64,000 nucleotides of DNA, taken from NCBI GenBank assembly GCA_018873245.2, contig JAEMBT020000001.1, positions 5,258,220-5,322,219 on the forward strand. Direction: 5' to 3'. The position numbers and the translations under genes were made by a program. The notes beneath the pieces were generated by a model, which did no database searches, had not been told where the DNA came from, and saw nothing but the letters and a program-made list of their open reading frames with translations. Numbering within the stretch: the stretch's first letter is position 1; the number at the start of each line of letters is the position of its first letter. Positions 32,806 through 43,950 of the stretch are shown piece by piece. Source of the DNA: Archegozetes longisetosus (taxonomy: Eukaryota; Arthropoda; Arachnida; Sarcoptiformes; Trhypochthoniidae).

Positions 32806-34793
32806 CATCCGATATTTACCAAATCATCAAATATATATCAATAAAATAATAGAAAAGCTGTCACGTACTTAGCACTTTTCATATTGTTATTGAGTTATGT
32901 TCACACCAATAAGTTGTCCTTAACTAATGGCGCTCATTTGAAAGTTTAAAACTTACAAAATCAAATAAATATTAATTAAATAAATGACAATTTATATTAT
33001 AGTTTAGTTCTCGTTATCTGACGAGAGACTGAGTCGGAAGAAAATAGGACTTAATTGTTGTAAATTACTTACTATAAGAAACTTTTGTAGATATGAATTG
33101 TTTTGTAATATATTGTAAATTTTAAGATTATTTTTTATTTTATTATACATTAATCACAGTCTTGACTATGAGTTCTTCTGAAAAATGATTTTGTGTCACA
33201 TTGATTTGGGGTTAGAACGTGTAGATCAACTAGCAACACATAGTGTTCCTGCACGTGCCAATTCAAATGACCTTAATGCGATTTTAGCGAAAACTTAAAA
33301 AGTTTTCTGTAAACATTTTTGTAACAAAAATAAAAAACTCGCCTCGCTTTAACTAAATTTTATTTTAAAATACGAATGTATCGTAAAGTAGGGTTTTAGC
33401 TAATGATGTTCTAGCTCTCAGTTTGACCTTTGAATGCCTTTAAATACTCAAAGTTTAGGACAGTAGAAAAACATTTGGGTCAATTTGTTATAGTTAATTT
33501 TTGAATGAGTGGTCAGTCTCGACTGATTGACCTCAAATAATTATTAGGCTAATTCAGATGAATTAACACTTACTGTAAACTCATCCAAAAATAGCATTAT
33601 TTTTAAACTCAAGCAATAAACATTGTTGTTTGAGTCCGCACAATAGATCGTTTCTCTCAAAACTTTAGGCTGTACCTTAGTTTGCACTTTAATAAGAGAC
33701 GTATGTGAATACAAGAAAACATTTGCATTCACAATAGTATATGTTCTAAAGTTTGTAGTTTTATCAATTTCCCCCGCTCTCTATTGTTATATTAATTAAT
33801 TGTTTTTAAAATTTATTACAATATTATTTCATGTTTTCATTATATTTTGCTATAATAAATTAAAAATTGTGATCCAGAATAAAATATTAGTTTATATTGT
33901 CACATTTATTTTTGTGACGATGAACATCTATGCACGAAAGACCCGATCTAAATGTTTTGTGTAGAGTCTTTCGTATGTGTGTGTTCAAGTTGAACGAATT
34001 GGAATCGCGGGGCCTCAATGTAAGATCCCAATCCGTTGTTACCTAAAATTCTATCAGAGAGTCTGATAGGACTCGATAGAATGTGCTTTAGTAGGGAATT
34101 AAGTTATAACTTTTAATATACAACTTTCTTTTATTAATACAAATATATAATGATACAATAGTAGTTATTCACTATGACTTTTCTTACATACCATAAGTAC
34201 AAAGTAAAAGAGTATTCTTACATACTTTACAGTACGAAGTAAGAAATAAGACTGTTCTTAATAAGAAATCACTTCTGCTTTTACACTCTTTTTGATGTCC
34301 TAAACATACTATATTTAGCTCAATGGAAAAAAATTGTTTACATCAAAATACTTGTAGTTTAGGTAAATAATACATAGTCAATTGGAAATTTACTTGTACT
34401 GTAACTAAAAACTTAGGACACCTAAAAGAGGTAACTACAATTCCTACTTTAAGATACATTTACTTTAGTATTATATCAAAAATAGATTGATATTTTGCTC
34501 TTAAAACGAAGAAAAATATTATTTAGTTTTTATGTTTATTTAGTTTGTTTTCTATTTCACAATATGGAGATCGAGTGAAAACATTACTTTCAGATCAGAG
34601 TCAATATTCGCGATAATCTTAGTTGTTGCCAATTCTTGAAGTCAAATCTAACGATTCTCAAACAAACTTTGTCTCATTTATTAAATGATCTCTATTTCAT
34701 ATCTCACTATACAAGAAATAATTTTTTAATATAAAACAATGTTTCAAATGAATTTATTTAGAATCAAAATTAAAACTATTTTTAAATCGATTC
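32806..34793. other. AT-rich spacer, nothing firm
   Basis: A short inverted pair occurs near 33935-33975 (ACGAAAGAC / GTCTTTCGT). A slightly GC-richer patch lies at 33990-34080. No gene is seen. The minus frame at 33544-33732 has no support. Confidence 0.45.
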
Positions 34794-35315
34794 CACGTCT
34801 TTGCTTCCAAAACATTTACTTCCGACGTCTTTACTTTCAGCACATTACTTCCAATGCGTCTTTACGTCCAATACCTCTTTACGTACAACGACTTTAAATA
34901 TAGTTAGTTTCGAAATATTCAATGAAAAATTTAAAATAAATTCAAACTAAAATCAACAGAATTGAACAGGTTTGATGTGAAAATAACTGTATTATTGAAT
35001 TTTACTTGATTGAGATGGACTCTAATGAATAACATTGAATCCTTATGAGATGTATAATTCATTAAATTGCACTAAATCGTACTAGATCTTATTAAATTGA
35101 AATGATTTGTAGTGTACTCTATTAAATTGTGTCCGGTTTGCACATAATGCGGAATAACTCATTGAAGTTTTCATTGAGTATTTTGGAACTAACTGTATTT
35201 AAAGTCGTTGGACGTAGAGGTATTGGAAGTAAAGACGCATCGGAAGTAAAGACGTTGGAAGTAATGTGCTGGAAGTAAAGACGTTGGAAGTGAATGTTTT
35301 GGAAGCAAAGACGTG
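34794..35315. mobile_element. 522-bp foldback element with GGAAGTAAAGACG subrepeats
   Basis: Arms 34794 to about 34935 and about 35170-35315 are inverse copies. Each consists largely of a 13-18 bp motif repeated about five to six times (GGAAGTAAAGACG on the right arm). Unique sequence follows (TTTAAAGTCGTTGGACG). Foldback elements with repeats inside the arms have this design. No duplication was identified. Confidence 0.8.
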
Positions 35316-35449
35316 CTACGTTTTAAATGTTAGCAAATAGTGTCAAATGGAGTATGTTATTATTCGAAAATTAAAGCAAGAAATAGATCTGATTTAAGTG
35401 GTTATTATGACAGTAATTAGTAATATCGATCAGTACTGTCCTCTAGTGA

Positions 35450-36716
35450 TACCGTATAATAATGAATGAATTTGACGGAGTTTAAACTGTAATAACTTTT
35501 TTATTTTTAACCAAAACATATAGATATTATATATTGTTTTAAAGCTTAGAGTCTCTACTATTAAATACTAAACAAGTATTTTATATTTGAAGTCATGGGT
35601 CGCCATAAGACCGACCCGTATATTTGTGGCCAAATAAATGCATTATTGGACAATAGATGGTCCAAAAGTATGATAAACAATCATTTATTAAAAGGTGGAG
35701 TGAAAGTATCTGATAGACTAATTTGTAGTATTAAAAATGAACCGAAAAACGTATCGAAAAAAACAAATAATAAGTCAAAATTAAATACAAAACAAAAGAA
35801 ACTTTTTAATAGTGATTTGAAAAAGTTGTCAAAAATGATTAATAATATCAACCCTCCGAGTCAAAGAGCTATGGCTAAAGTGATGGGCTGTTCACAACCT
35901 AATATCAATTACCACATTCACCAGACATTCAATACAAAGACCAGAAAGAAGCCGTTAGTCCATGTTTTGAGTGCCTGAAATATTGAAATTAGGCCATCCC
36001 GTGCTCTCGGGTTTCATTGGCTCATATGTGGACAAAAGTGGCAAAAAGTGGTCACTAGTGATGAGGCCTGGTTTTACATTGTGGACTGTAATGGCAAATC
36101 ACGTATTCAATATGTCAGTCGTGACCAAAAACGCCTGAAAATTGAAGTTTACGAGAGGTGTGAGTCAAATGCAAAGGGAATGATGGTATGGGTGGGAATA
36201 TCATTCAATTGCAAAACTATTCTATATTTTATAGAGCCCGGTGCCAAAATCAATAGTCAATATTACATCAATAATGTACTTAAGAAGTTTTTGGCCAGAG
36301 ATGCCCGCCGTCTCTATCCCGATGGTGATTGCGTGTGGCATCACGATAGTGCCCTTTCACACGTGTCTCGGGCCACTCGGGAGTTTATGGACAGTCATAT
36401 GTCATATATCCCGCCGGAAAAATGGTTACCAAAATCTCCCGACATAGCACCGATGGACTATTCAATATGGAAAGTCATGAAAAAGCAGTTATCGGCCGCT
36501 AAAGTAGGTGATATGGCATCTCTCAAGAGAGCCCTCAATTGGATCTGGAAGTGTTTACCACAAGAAGTTATAAACAATGCGTTGGAGTCGTGGCCTCATA
36601 GGGTGTATCAAATATATAATAATGGCAAGCACATTGAAAATTCTGTATTAAGACATAAATCCAGTAAAAATTTATAAACATTAAACTCCGTCAAATTCAT
36701 TCATTATCATACTGTA
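35450..36716 (+). mobile_element. Complete mariner/Tc1-superfamily transposon
   Basis: The element spans 35452-36714 (1263 bp). Imperfect inverted ends (CCGTATAATAATGAATG versus CAGTATGATAATGAATG) are followed on both sides by an identical AATTTGACGGAGTTTAA. TA lies on both sides. It holds one transposase. Confidence 0.92.
35595..36677 (+). pseudogene. Mariner-type DDD transposase with one nonsense codon
   Basis: From ATG 35595 (MGRHKTDPYICGQINALLD) the frame is continuous to 36677 except for a TGA at 35976-35978. The N-terminal half holds two helix-turn-helix-like regions (for example RAMAKVMGCSQPNINYHI). The catalytic motifs are VVTSDEAWF, VWHHDSALSH and SPDIAPMDYSIW. The third residue is Asp, with 36 residues between the second and third Asp by my count. 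That places it near the DDxD (maT-like) families rather than Tc1. The frame is otherwise clean and the ends are intact, so this is a recent casualty. Confidence 0.9.
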
Positions 36717-36920
36717 CTTTTCTCGATATTCTTATAAATCTTTTGATTCATCAGAACAATGCAATTTTTAACTGGGAAGATCAGAAAAAGAGAATATCTG
36801 TATTTTTAATGAGAAATTATCCCATGAAAGTTTCCAAAATATTTCTTATTACATCATTTCACAGCCTTCATAGTTATTAGAATAATCATAAAAACTTTAT
36901 ATTGTCAAAAAAAAAAATAA

Positions 36921-36959
36921 ACACACATACACACACACATACACGCACGTACGCACACA
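36921..36959. repeat. (CA)n-like microsatellite
   Basis: An alternating purine-pyrimidine run of ACACAC with T and G interruptions. Confidence 0.9.
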
Positions 36960-36982
36960 AATTAAATTATAACCTTTAGTTT

Positions 36983-37166
36983 AACAAATAGACATAAACA
37001 AATAAAAACTAGATACTTTGACCATCTAATGGTCAAAGTAACAGAACTATAGTACATAAACAAATAGAAACTTTGAATACTTTGACCATTGGACGGTCAA
37101 AGTAACAAATAATAGACTTAAACAAATAAAAAACTTTAAATGCTTTGACCATTGGATGGTCAAAGT
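36983..37166. repeat. Three tandem units, each ending in a perfect or near-perfect hairpin
   Basis: Units are 36983-37039, 37040-37103 and 37104-37166 (57, 64, 63 bp). Each contains an AAACAAATA(A/G)AAA tract and a hairpin of the form CTTTGACCATTGGATGGTCAAAG. The loops differ while the stems are kept (CAT/ATG versus CATTGGACGG). A TATA box (37250) follows, so these could be repeated upstream elements of a promoter. Confidence 0.85.
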
Positions 37167-37249
37167 AACAAAACTGTTTGCGAATACTTTGGACTGTTTG
37201 TGAACAAATTATGGAAGGTTTTTCAGTGGGAAAATGCTAGACATCGGGG

Positions 37250-37480
37250 TATATAAAGTCGACTGAAATAACTTAAGAATTATTCCTTCTTTGGCAGTGG
37301 CAAAGTGAAGTTGTGCTCCTGATCGCGAAAACTTTAAAAGAAAGTATTGTTAAATATATGTATGTGTTTGTGAATTTTAAATGAAAATTTTTATGACAAA
37401 AACTCTATTGTGTATTTGATTTAATTATATTGTTTTTTTCTCAAAAAAAAACGTCCCAACACAATATGTGTGGTACCAGG
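37250..37480 (+). other. Possible degenerate LTR: TATA box to primer-binding-like site
   Basis: TATATAAAG at 37250 is followed by a GC-richer stretch (AGTGGCAAAGTGAAGTTGTG). An LTR-like terminus CGTCCCAACA (37452-37461) comes next, and TGGTACCAGG at 37471 resembles a tRNA-Met-type primer site. The expected 5' start TGTTGGGACG was not found and no gag or pol frame follows. This is a hypothesis only. Confidence 0.3.
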
Positions 37481-37553
37481 AACATCGAATCAAGACAAGT
37501 AGTAAGTGGCGTTATTTTTTTTAAACTTTAACACGCATATGTACTGTAAATTG

Positions 37554-37618
37554 ATATCCTCAGACTGGAATTTAATCGAGTCTTAGACTCAACACTTAAT
37601 TTCCAGTGTCTGAGGATA
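37554..37618. repeat. Hairpin-forming inverted repeat
   Basis: TATCCTCAGACTGGAA is matched inversely by TTCCAGTGTCTGAGGATA with a 30-base loop, itself holding GAGTCTTAGACTC. It is likely a very small MITE or a structured element. Confidence 0.6.
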
Positions 37619-38518
37619 AAAAACGATCCCAAAAAATCGTCACGCCAAGAATACACGTGACAATATTTGAGAAGCACTCTTTCATCACTGATTAACAAAT
37701 TTAAACGTTTATTCCCAAGAGTACTACTTTTTATTGCCAGAGTACGTACGACCGTTATTCTATATATTATTGATTTGATAACAACATTAAAAATAGATAT
37801 CTTTATTAATACTGAATAACATGTTATCGTGAAGTGAAGTCATTTATATTGCAAAGACTTTTTTCTTTACATTTCTCCCACAGCCTAAACTTATACTCTC
37901 CCACAGTCAGACATAAATTATGAAGCGGGGTCTGTCACAGGAAAATACAATGCTAACCCTTAGCACTATAATAAACCCAACTAAAGCTATTACCTAACAA
38001 TACCCCCTATTATTAGCACAAACTCCTACAAGTCTCTGATCCAACTTTGTGAGAAGCTTTCCTATAAAAGTGATATGCAAACATGTATCAACGTTGTTTT
38101 ACCTCGTATTCCTCAATAAAGTAAGTTAAAGAAATCCAGAAATTGTGTTGTGCTACGAAATTATATTGCAGTATTAATATTAGAATGAGAATGACTTCAT
38201 TGCTATAAACGCATCAATAAATACTAAATTGGTTTTCAATAAGAGATAAATTTTATTTATATCGAAATTTCTTAAACAATACAAATATAATAGTTCTTGT
38301 ATCTTTATTGCGACGTTTTTTTACCTAAAGTTAAATATCTCTTATCATGAAGTCATTAAACAAGAACCAATAAAACAATAGAAAAGCTCAATACTATTTT
38401 CATATCTTTCTCATATCATTTCAGACTACCTCAGTTACAATATACATTTAAGCCTACTTGAGAAAATATTTTAATTTTATCAGAATTTTATCAGATTTTT
38501 ATCAAAGCTTAAATCTAA
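37619..38518. other. Spacer and 5' flank of receptor 1
   Basis: No coding or bounded repeat structure recognised. CTCCCACAG occurs twice near 37880-37905. Confidence 0.45.
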
Positions 38519-39861
38519 ATGGCACCGAATATTGAAAGTGATTTCGATCCTTCACAAATATTAGCACCAGAATTGTTGGCCACATCGGCCGGAACTCATT
38601 TATATCTCAGTGGAGTATCATTTTTCAAGAACGGATCAGTCGAAAGGAAAAGACTTCATAACCCATTATTAATTACCATAACGAGTTTGATATTCTTAGT
38701 TAGATCTAGCATTTCTTTACTATTACCAGAAGAAAATCCAGAATATTTCATAATGATTCTCGACTCCTCATACTTTATTAATGCGAGAATTCATTACAAT
38801 ATTTTAGCCATCCTCGCAAGTCTCTTAACTCTGACTACACAATGGCTTCATTATAGAAATTACAAGAATAACGTATTTCCGACTTATTTAAAACCATTTG
38901 AAATGGTATCAGGATTGACTTCACCACTAAGTATTGGACTTTCAGATCAAGTCAAAATCTACAAATTCATGAAAACAGCAAAACAAATATTCTTTATTTG
39001 TGATAACTTCTCAAAACCTTCACAATTTGTCTGATGGGTTGCAATTTATCGATGATTTTTAACTGCTCTCTCATTCAGTTTATTTTCTATGTATTTCCTC
39101 TAAACTTCATTTTAACTTTCGCTGGTTATAACGCCTGTATAATTATTGTATACCAAATGGCCTACTTTTATTTCATTTGTTATTACTTATTGATTAAAGC
39201 TAAAGAAGTGAACGAAAAGATCAAAATTTTTGCCAAAAAGAAATCTAAATTGACAAACATCAGAGCAACGGCTATATTGAGAAGTTTGGAGTCGATCTAT
39301 TTGGAAATCCATTCGTTTAACAAAGATTTTTGGTCGAAATACTTATTCTTAGTTTGGCTTCTATTCTCTTCTATAAGTAATTTGCTCTTATTCATTGCCA
39401 TATTCTCGAAAGCTGATTTAATAATGAAATTGAGTATAATTTATGGTTCTCTTCTTTTCATATTTCCTTTGATACTAATCATAAGATGTGCCTCTTCTAT
39501 CTATTATCAATTCAATAAAACTTATGATATATTATTGGGAATTGTATTCACACCTAATAAATTGTCATTAACTAATAACACTCATTTGAAGGTTTGTGAA
39601 AATTATAACCCTAAAGAATCCTTAAATAAGCGACAATCTTTATTGTTTTTTAGTTATCGTCATTTATTGAGAGATTGAGTAATAAGAAAATTGGATTTTA
39701 TTGTTGGAAACTATTTATTATTAATCAGTTTCGTGGATATGAAGTAAGATTTAAACTGATTTTTAATTTTATATGTATTTTAAGATCATATTTATTGTTT
39801 ATAGATCATAGCTTTGGCTATAATTCTTATGTTGAAAATTATAGACATGTCATTGTTTTGA
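38519..39861 (+). pseudogene. Gustatory-type 7TM receptor, copy 1, frameshifted
   Basis: Predicted multi-pass chemoreceptor of the arthropod gustatory family, with several hydrophobic segments (for example ITITSLIFLVRSSISLLL and FLVWLLFSSISNLLLFIAIF). The part from ATG 38519 reads to about 39016. The frame then breaks and is recovered from about 39062 (NCSLIQFIFYVFP) to 39591. Relative to copy 2 at 55019-56366 there is a net 7-base loss here. Two short 3' exons complete it: 39654-39743 (LSSFIERLSNKKIGFYCWKL...FRGYE) and 39805-39861 (IIALAIILMLKIIDMSLF, stop). Both have GT..AG introns and the same 90- and 57-bp lengths as copy 2. IGFYCW in the penultimate exon is the best family marker. The total would be about 400 residues. 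It is a recent pseudogene or an assembly error. Confidence 0.8.
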
Positions 39862-40159
39862 AATGATATTATGTGAAAATCGTTGACTTCTATTACTATA
39901 ACGTTAGCTTTAATCTCAAATTTGTTTCTATAGTTGCCATATTTGCTGTATAGTAAGTTGCATATTAAGTTACTTCCTTATTAGGCCGTTTTCGTATTAA
40001 GCTGTTCTTTCGTGTTTGATTACGTCATATAAATAAAGTCTGTCTTATACAGATCTATTGGCTCTCTAGTCTAATTTATATTTAAAGTTACATTGATTTA
40101 TTATTTATTTTTGACTCTAAGTTCCTATATTTATCATTTATATTTAAATTTTATCATAG
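39862..40159. other. 3' flank of receptor 1
   Basis: AT-rich, with no further coding sequence recognised. Confidence 0.5.
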
Positions 40160-40690
40160 TATAAGGTTGGAGAGAAATGAATGTCGTTTTTTGGTACGTA
40201 TATTAGAATGGTTCAAAAATACACTTAGGATTTGTTTACATATCTTTTGTTTTGTGAATAAATACATTTAATATTAGTCTTTATTTCTATTAAATTATTA
40301 TTTTAAAATTTTGATGTGATTTCGATTTGAGCCATGTCTTTCGATGACAACATATTAGACATTGTATGTTGTATGAGTTTAAGCGTGGTAATAATGCAAA
40401 GGTTGCCACCAAGAATACCACCGATACATATGGTTATGTATTAAAGGTCCGCACGTGTCAACGTTGGTTTGACAGGTTCCGATCAGGCGATTTTGATCTG
40501 GAGAATCGACCTGGTTCTGGTCGACCTCAAGAGTTGGATGATGACGAGTTGAAAGCTCTAGTGGAGTCTGAGCCTCGCAAATTAAGTCGGGACATGGGGC
40601 TGATATTAGGCTTTGATATTTATATTGTATTAATAAAATTTATTTGAATTTTGTGATCAAATACGTCATTCATTTCTCTCCAACCTTATA
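40160..40690 (+). mobile_element. Internally deleted mariner element, about 525 bp
   Basis: Inverted ends AAGGTTGGAGAGAAATGAATG lie at about 40163 and, as the complement, about 40687, in TATA/TA context. Inside is only the N-terminal DNA-binding part of a mariner transposase (about 40366-40600: LYEFKRGNNAKVATKN, TCQRWFDRFRSGDFDLENRPGS). It is joined directly to 3' non-coding sequence, so the catalytic domain has been deleted. This is a MITE caught in formation. Confidence 0.88.
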
Positions 40691-40839
40691 TTTAATAATG
40701 TATAATCAAAATTTGTTTAAATCTATGGTAGTCCAGATATTTAACAAAACCCCTAATACGTGATTATTGTCATTAAAGATATTTAATGAAATAAAAATTT
40801 AAACAAACGATTAGTGAATATATTCATCCCCAGCCTGAT

Positions 40840-41560
40840 TGACTAGCATCCACCTCAGTGGGAGGTGTCCTATATCTGTAGCGGAAACTTTAGAATTTAT
40901 ATCATCTATAACTTCCTTATAAGCCGTTTCAATTTCCTCCTAAATATTGAATCTTTTATCTTTATTAGTCCTCTTTATTCTATATATGCCATCATAATCG
41001 AATGGGTTTAAATCAGGACTATAAGGCGTGTGCTTCAATTCCTTCCATCGATGTCTCACAAAGAAATCTACTTTTCAATGTTTCAATGTTCTTGTGTTGT
41101 CATCGAGTATTATGGATCTACGAATTTGCAGTTGTTTTATTGATAGGAGTATTACTTGATTCAAAATACCAAGATAAAACTCTAAGTTGACATTTGTATT
41201 TTTCCCTAAAATTCTGTAGCCCAACACCTGATTTTCGTGAAAAACCACTATCATTTTCTACTTCCAATCTCGCATTGTTTTACTTGTTTTTATTAATAGT
41301 TTCATAAGCCTGGGATGCAAATTACGAGCGCTAGCATTATCTCAAATTTATGATTTTTCAAATTTATATTCTTACGGTGGTTCTCCAGGGAGGCGATATT
41401 GACGAGATACACAATAATCCTTACGGTCTCAGTATTTGAGCCATGGCTATAATTCTATCTAACATTGTATGGCTGCTGTTGTATCTTTCATGGTATCCAG
41501 TACGAATATGCACGTGAATTTACTATTTACTCCCATATTTAATAATTGAAAGGGTGTAAA
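40840..41560 (-). pseudogene. Degenerate mariner/maT-type transposase
   Basis: On the minus strand I can read IILDDNTRTLKH (second catalytic motif) and KELKHTPYSPDLNPFDYDG (third motif, Asp), followed by EEIETAYKEVIDDINSK. Upstream fragments (YCVSRQYRLPGEPP; RDWK) are scattered with stops. It is inactive. A direct repeat of TTAACAAAACCCCTAATA occurs outside it at about 40740 and 41673 and may mark its surroundings. Confidence 0.6.
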
Positions 41561-42289
41561 TTATAAGGAACTACATCATCCGGTATATTCTACTCTAATA
41601 CGCAATAGTATTTCATAAATATGTTTACTACTTTTGTAATCTCTGTGATATGATAGTCTGGATACTTAACAAAACCCCTAATATGTTTATTACTATTATA
41701 TTTGTTATCTTTGCTCACGATCGTATAGACTGGATAGAAATCATTCAAATAATAATTGATGTTTTACTAAATAAATTTGAATTATAAAAATCTTAAATGC
41801 TATGCAGAAAATAGTACCTTAGCCTGTATTCAATTATTATCTTAATGTAATCGTGATATTAAGATTTGATGAATGAATTTGATTATCAATAGAATTGTGA
41901 TCACATTAACTGTATTTCGAACTCTATCCGAACAATACACTCGTATTGAAATTTTTGCCGTTGAATCAGTTTCTGAGCCTCTCTATACATATTAAATATT
42001 AATATATAACATTGAATAGGCTTTTATTTACCATATTTTAGAAGTGCCGTCTAGTTTGCAGCTCAATAAGTAGCTCTAGTTTCACCACTGTTGAGCCAAC
42101 TTTAAGTTATGAATTATAAATTTTATAATGATATACAGATTGTCCAAAATTCAACTCAAATTTTTAGTACAATTTCTCTTCAATATAACGTATCGATTAG
42201 ATGCAACTTATGAATAAAGTTTGAAATGGGTAAAAGAGAAGTTAACTTTTTAATCATAATAATTGAGATAAAACTAAAGTAGTATTTAA
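41561..42289. other. AT-rich spacer
   Basis: Holds the second copy of the TTAACAAAACCCCTAATA direct repeat near 41673. Nothing else was recognised. Confidence 0.45.
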
Positions 42290-42445
42290 AATGGTGTTCT
42301 TAACAAAACAGTTATTTATAAAACTTATTTGTTAGCTAAGTCTTGTGATCGAACTAGAGAAGAATTTGCTGATAAATTTGGTAAAAAAGGATCAACGAAT
42401 GCGACTATAATTGACATTAGCAGCATTAATAAGCATATGTTGTAG
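42290..42445 (+). pseudogene. N-terminal fragment of a mariner-like transposase
   Basis: The frame reads NGVLNKTVIYKTYLLAKSCD, then RTREEFADKFGKKGSTNATI, and stops at TAG 42443-42445. TREEF..KFGKKG.TNATI is a pattern I associate with the DNA-binding domain of transposon proteins. No catalytic part follows, so it is a fragment. Confidence 0.5.
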
Positions 42446-43255
42446 AGAACATTTCTAAACACTATTTTTGTATACTACATTAGATTAATAAAAGTTCATT
42501 TTGATAGATTAAATTTTCAGTATATGAGTAATTGGCATTACTTGCGATTAAAATTATTATCGAAATTTGATTAGCTCATATCATTAGATCATTAAATTAG
42601 AATTAATGAGATGAATGAGAAAATATCTTAATTTCATCAATATTCTATTTTCATGCTTAAGATCATAGAAATTTCATTGTATTAACCTGAGAATATACTT
42701 TAAAAATTATTTCTTTTACAGGCTATATTTACTATGTCGGATTATGTTACGTAAAATATTGAATTTCTTATTCTTTCATTAAATTTTAATTAGAATTTTC
42801 TTAGAATATAAACGTTTATATAATGGCAAAAGCCATAAAATCTACCACTCAAAATTTAAAACTGTCTTTTTTAATCGGCACATAATACACAATCGAAATC
42901 ACCTCTGAAATCTGCTTCGATGACTTTTGAGTATGTACTGGTTTTGTAATGATTCTTCGTCCATACTCGTTAGAAAGACTATCAATTTTGGATTATTATC
43001 TTTCAAAGAGGGGTTTGACTTGAGCTTTTGATCAAAACCACTATTATCCTCCTTATACTTTAGCCTATCTGATATTTAAAGAACCACTACCCGATCTTCC
43101 TTCTCGAGCTAGTTAAGTCTTTGAATCTCCTGGATGTATTAGAATTACTAAAGAGTACGAATTAAAAGTGTCTTCGCCAGAGCAAAGATCTGGAATGGCA
43201 AGCTGCGGGAGGATCGATTTCTTGCGCGGTGGATGGTTAGTAGGACCGGTTCAAT
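42446..43255. other. Spacer with a GC-richer patch at 43160-43255
   Basis: The last 100 bases are less AT-rich and run into the MITE insertion site. They may be part of an older coding sequence, but no family was recognised. Confidence 0.4.
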
Positions 43256-43950
43256 ACTTTCGAAGGTTATCATATATGAAGCGGGGACTCTTATTGACTC
43301 TTTATGAACTATTGACTCCTTATGGAGTCATTTGTTTATTAATGCCCCCTTATCGTATCCACATTCAAATATACGTGTTATCAATTATTTAAAAATATTT
43401 ATATTTTAAAATTAAAAATATGAAGATTAGATCCATGGTTAGAAATAGGCAAAGTAATAATAATAATATTACTATTATTTTATCTATTGTTTATTTAATA
43501 TTGATATTATTAATATTATTAATTATAATAATTAACAATTAATAATATTAATACTAAGTAAATAATAAATAAAAAATATTATTATAAAATTAAAGAGAAT
43601 GACAATGTCGTGATAATAGTAATGATAATGATAGTGCTAATGGCACTACTGGTGGTGAAATCTAAAGAAGTAGGCTACGGGTGTTACAGGTGTCGAAGGT
43701 GTTAAAGGTTCAATGGATTATATAGAGGAAATTAGTAAACAGAGGTAGTATATTTCTTATTTTTAGATACAAAACTTAAAGTTAGTGCAAGTTTTTAGAG
43801 ATCAATGGGAGTCAATAGGAGTCAATGGGAGTCAATGGGAGTCAATAAGGGTCAAAGATTAGGGGTCGTTGTAAAAGCTAAAAGTAAATGAGTTTGTTTT
43901 GACAAAGTTGCTCTCAGGTCCCCGCTTCATATATGATAACCACTTTCGAA
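43256..43950. mobile_element. 677-bp Mutator-like MITE with 9-bp target duplication
   Basis: ACTTTCGAA at 43256-43264 and 43942-43950 flanks 43265-43941. The inverted ends begin GGTTATCATATATGAAGCGG. A 9-bp duplication is the MULE signature. Inside, GGGAGTCAAT is repeated about five times (43803-43855), with an inverse echo near the left end (ATTGACTCCTTATGGAGTC). The middle is (AAT)n-rich. No gene is encoded. Confidence 0.9.

Noticed and set aside
36983..37166. CRISPR-like array
   Set aside because: The three units are contiguous tandem copies with no unique spacers, in a eukaryotic context.
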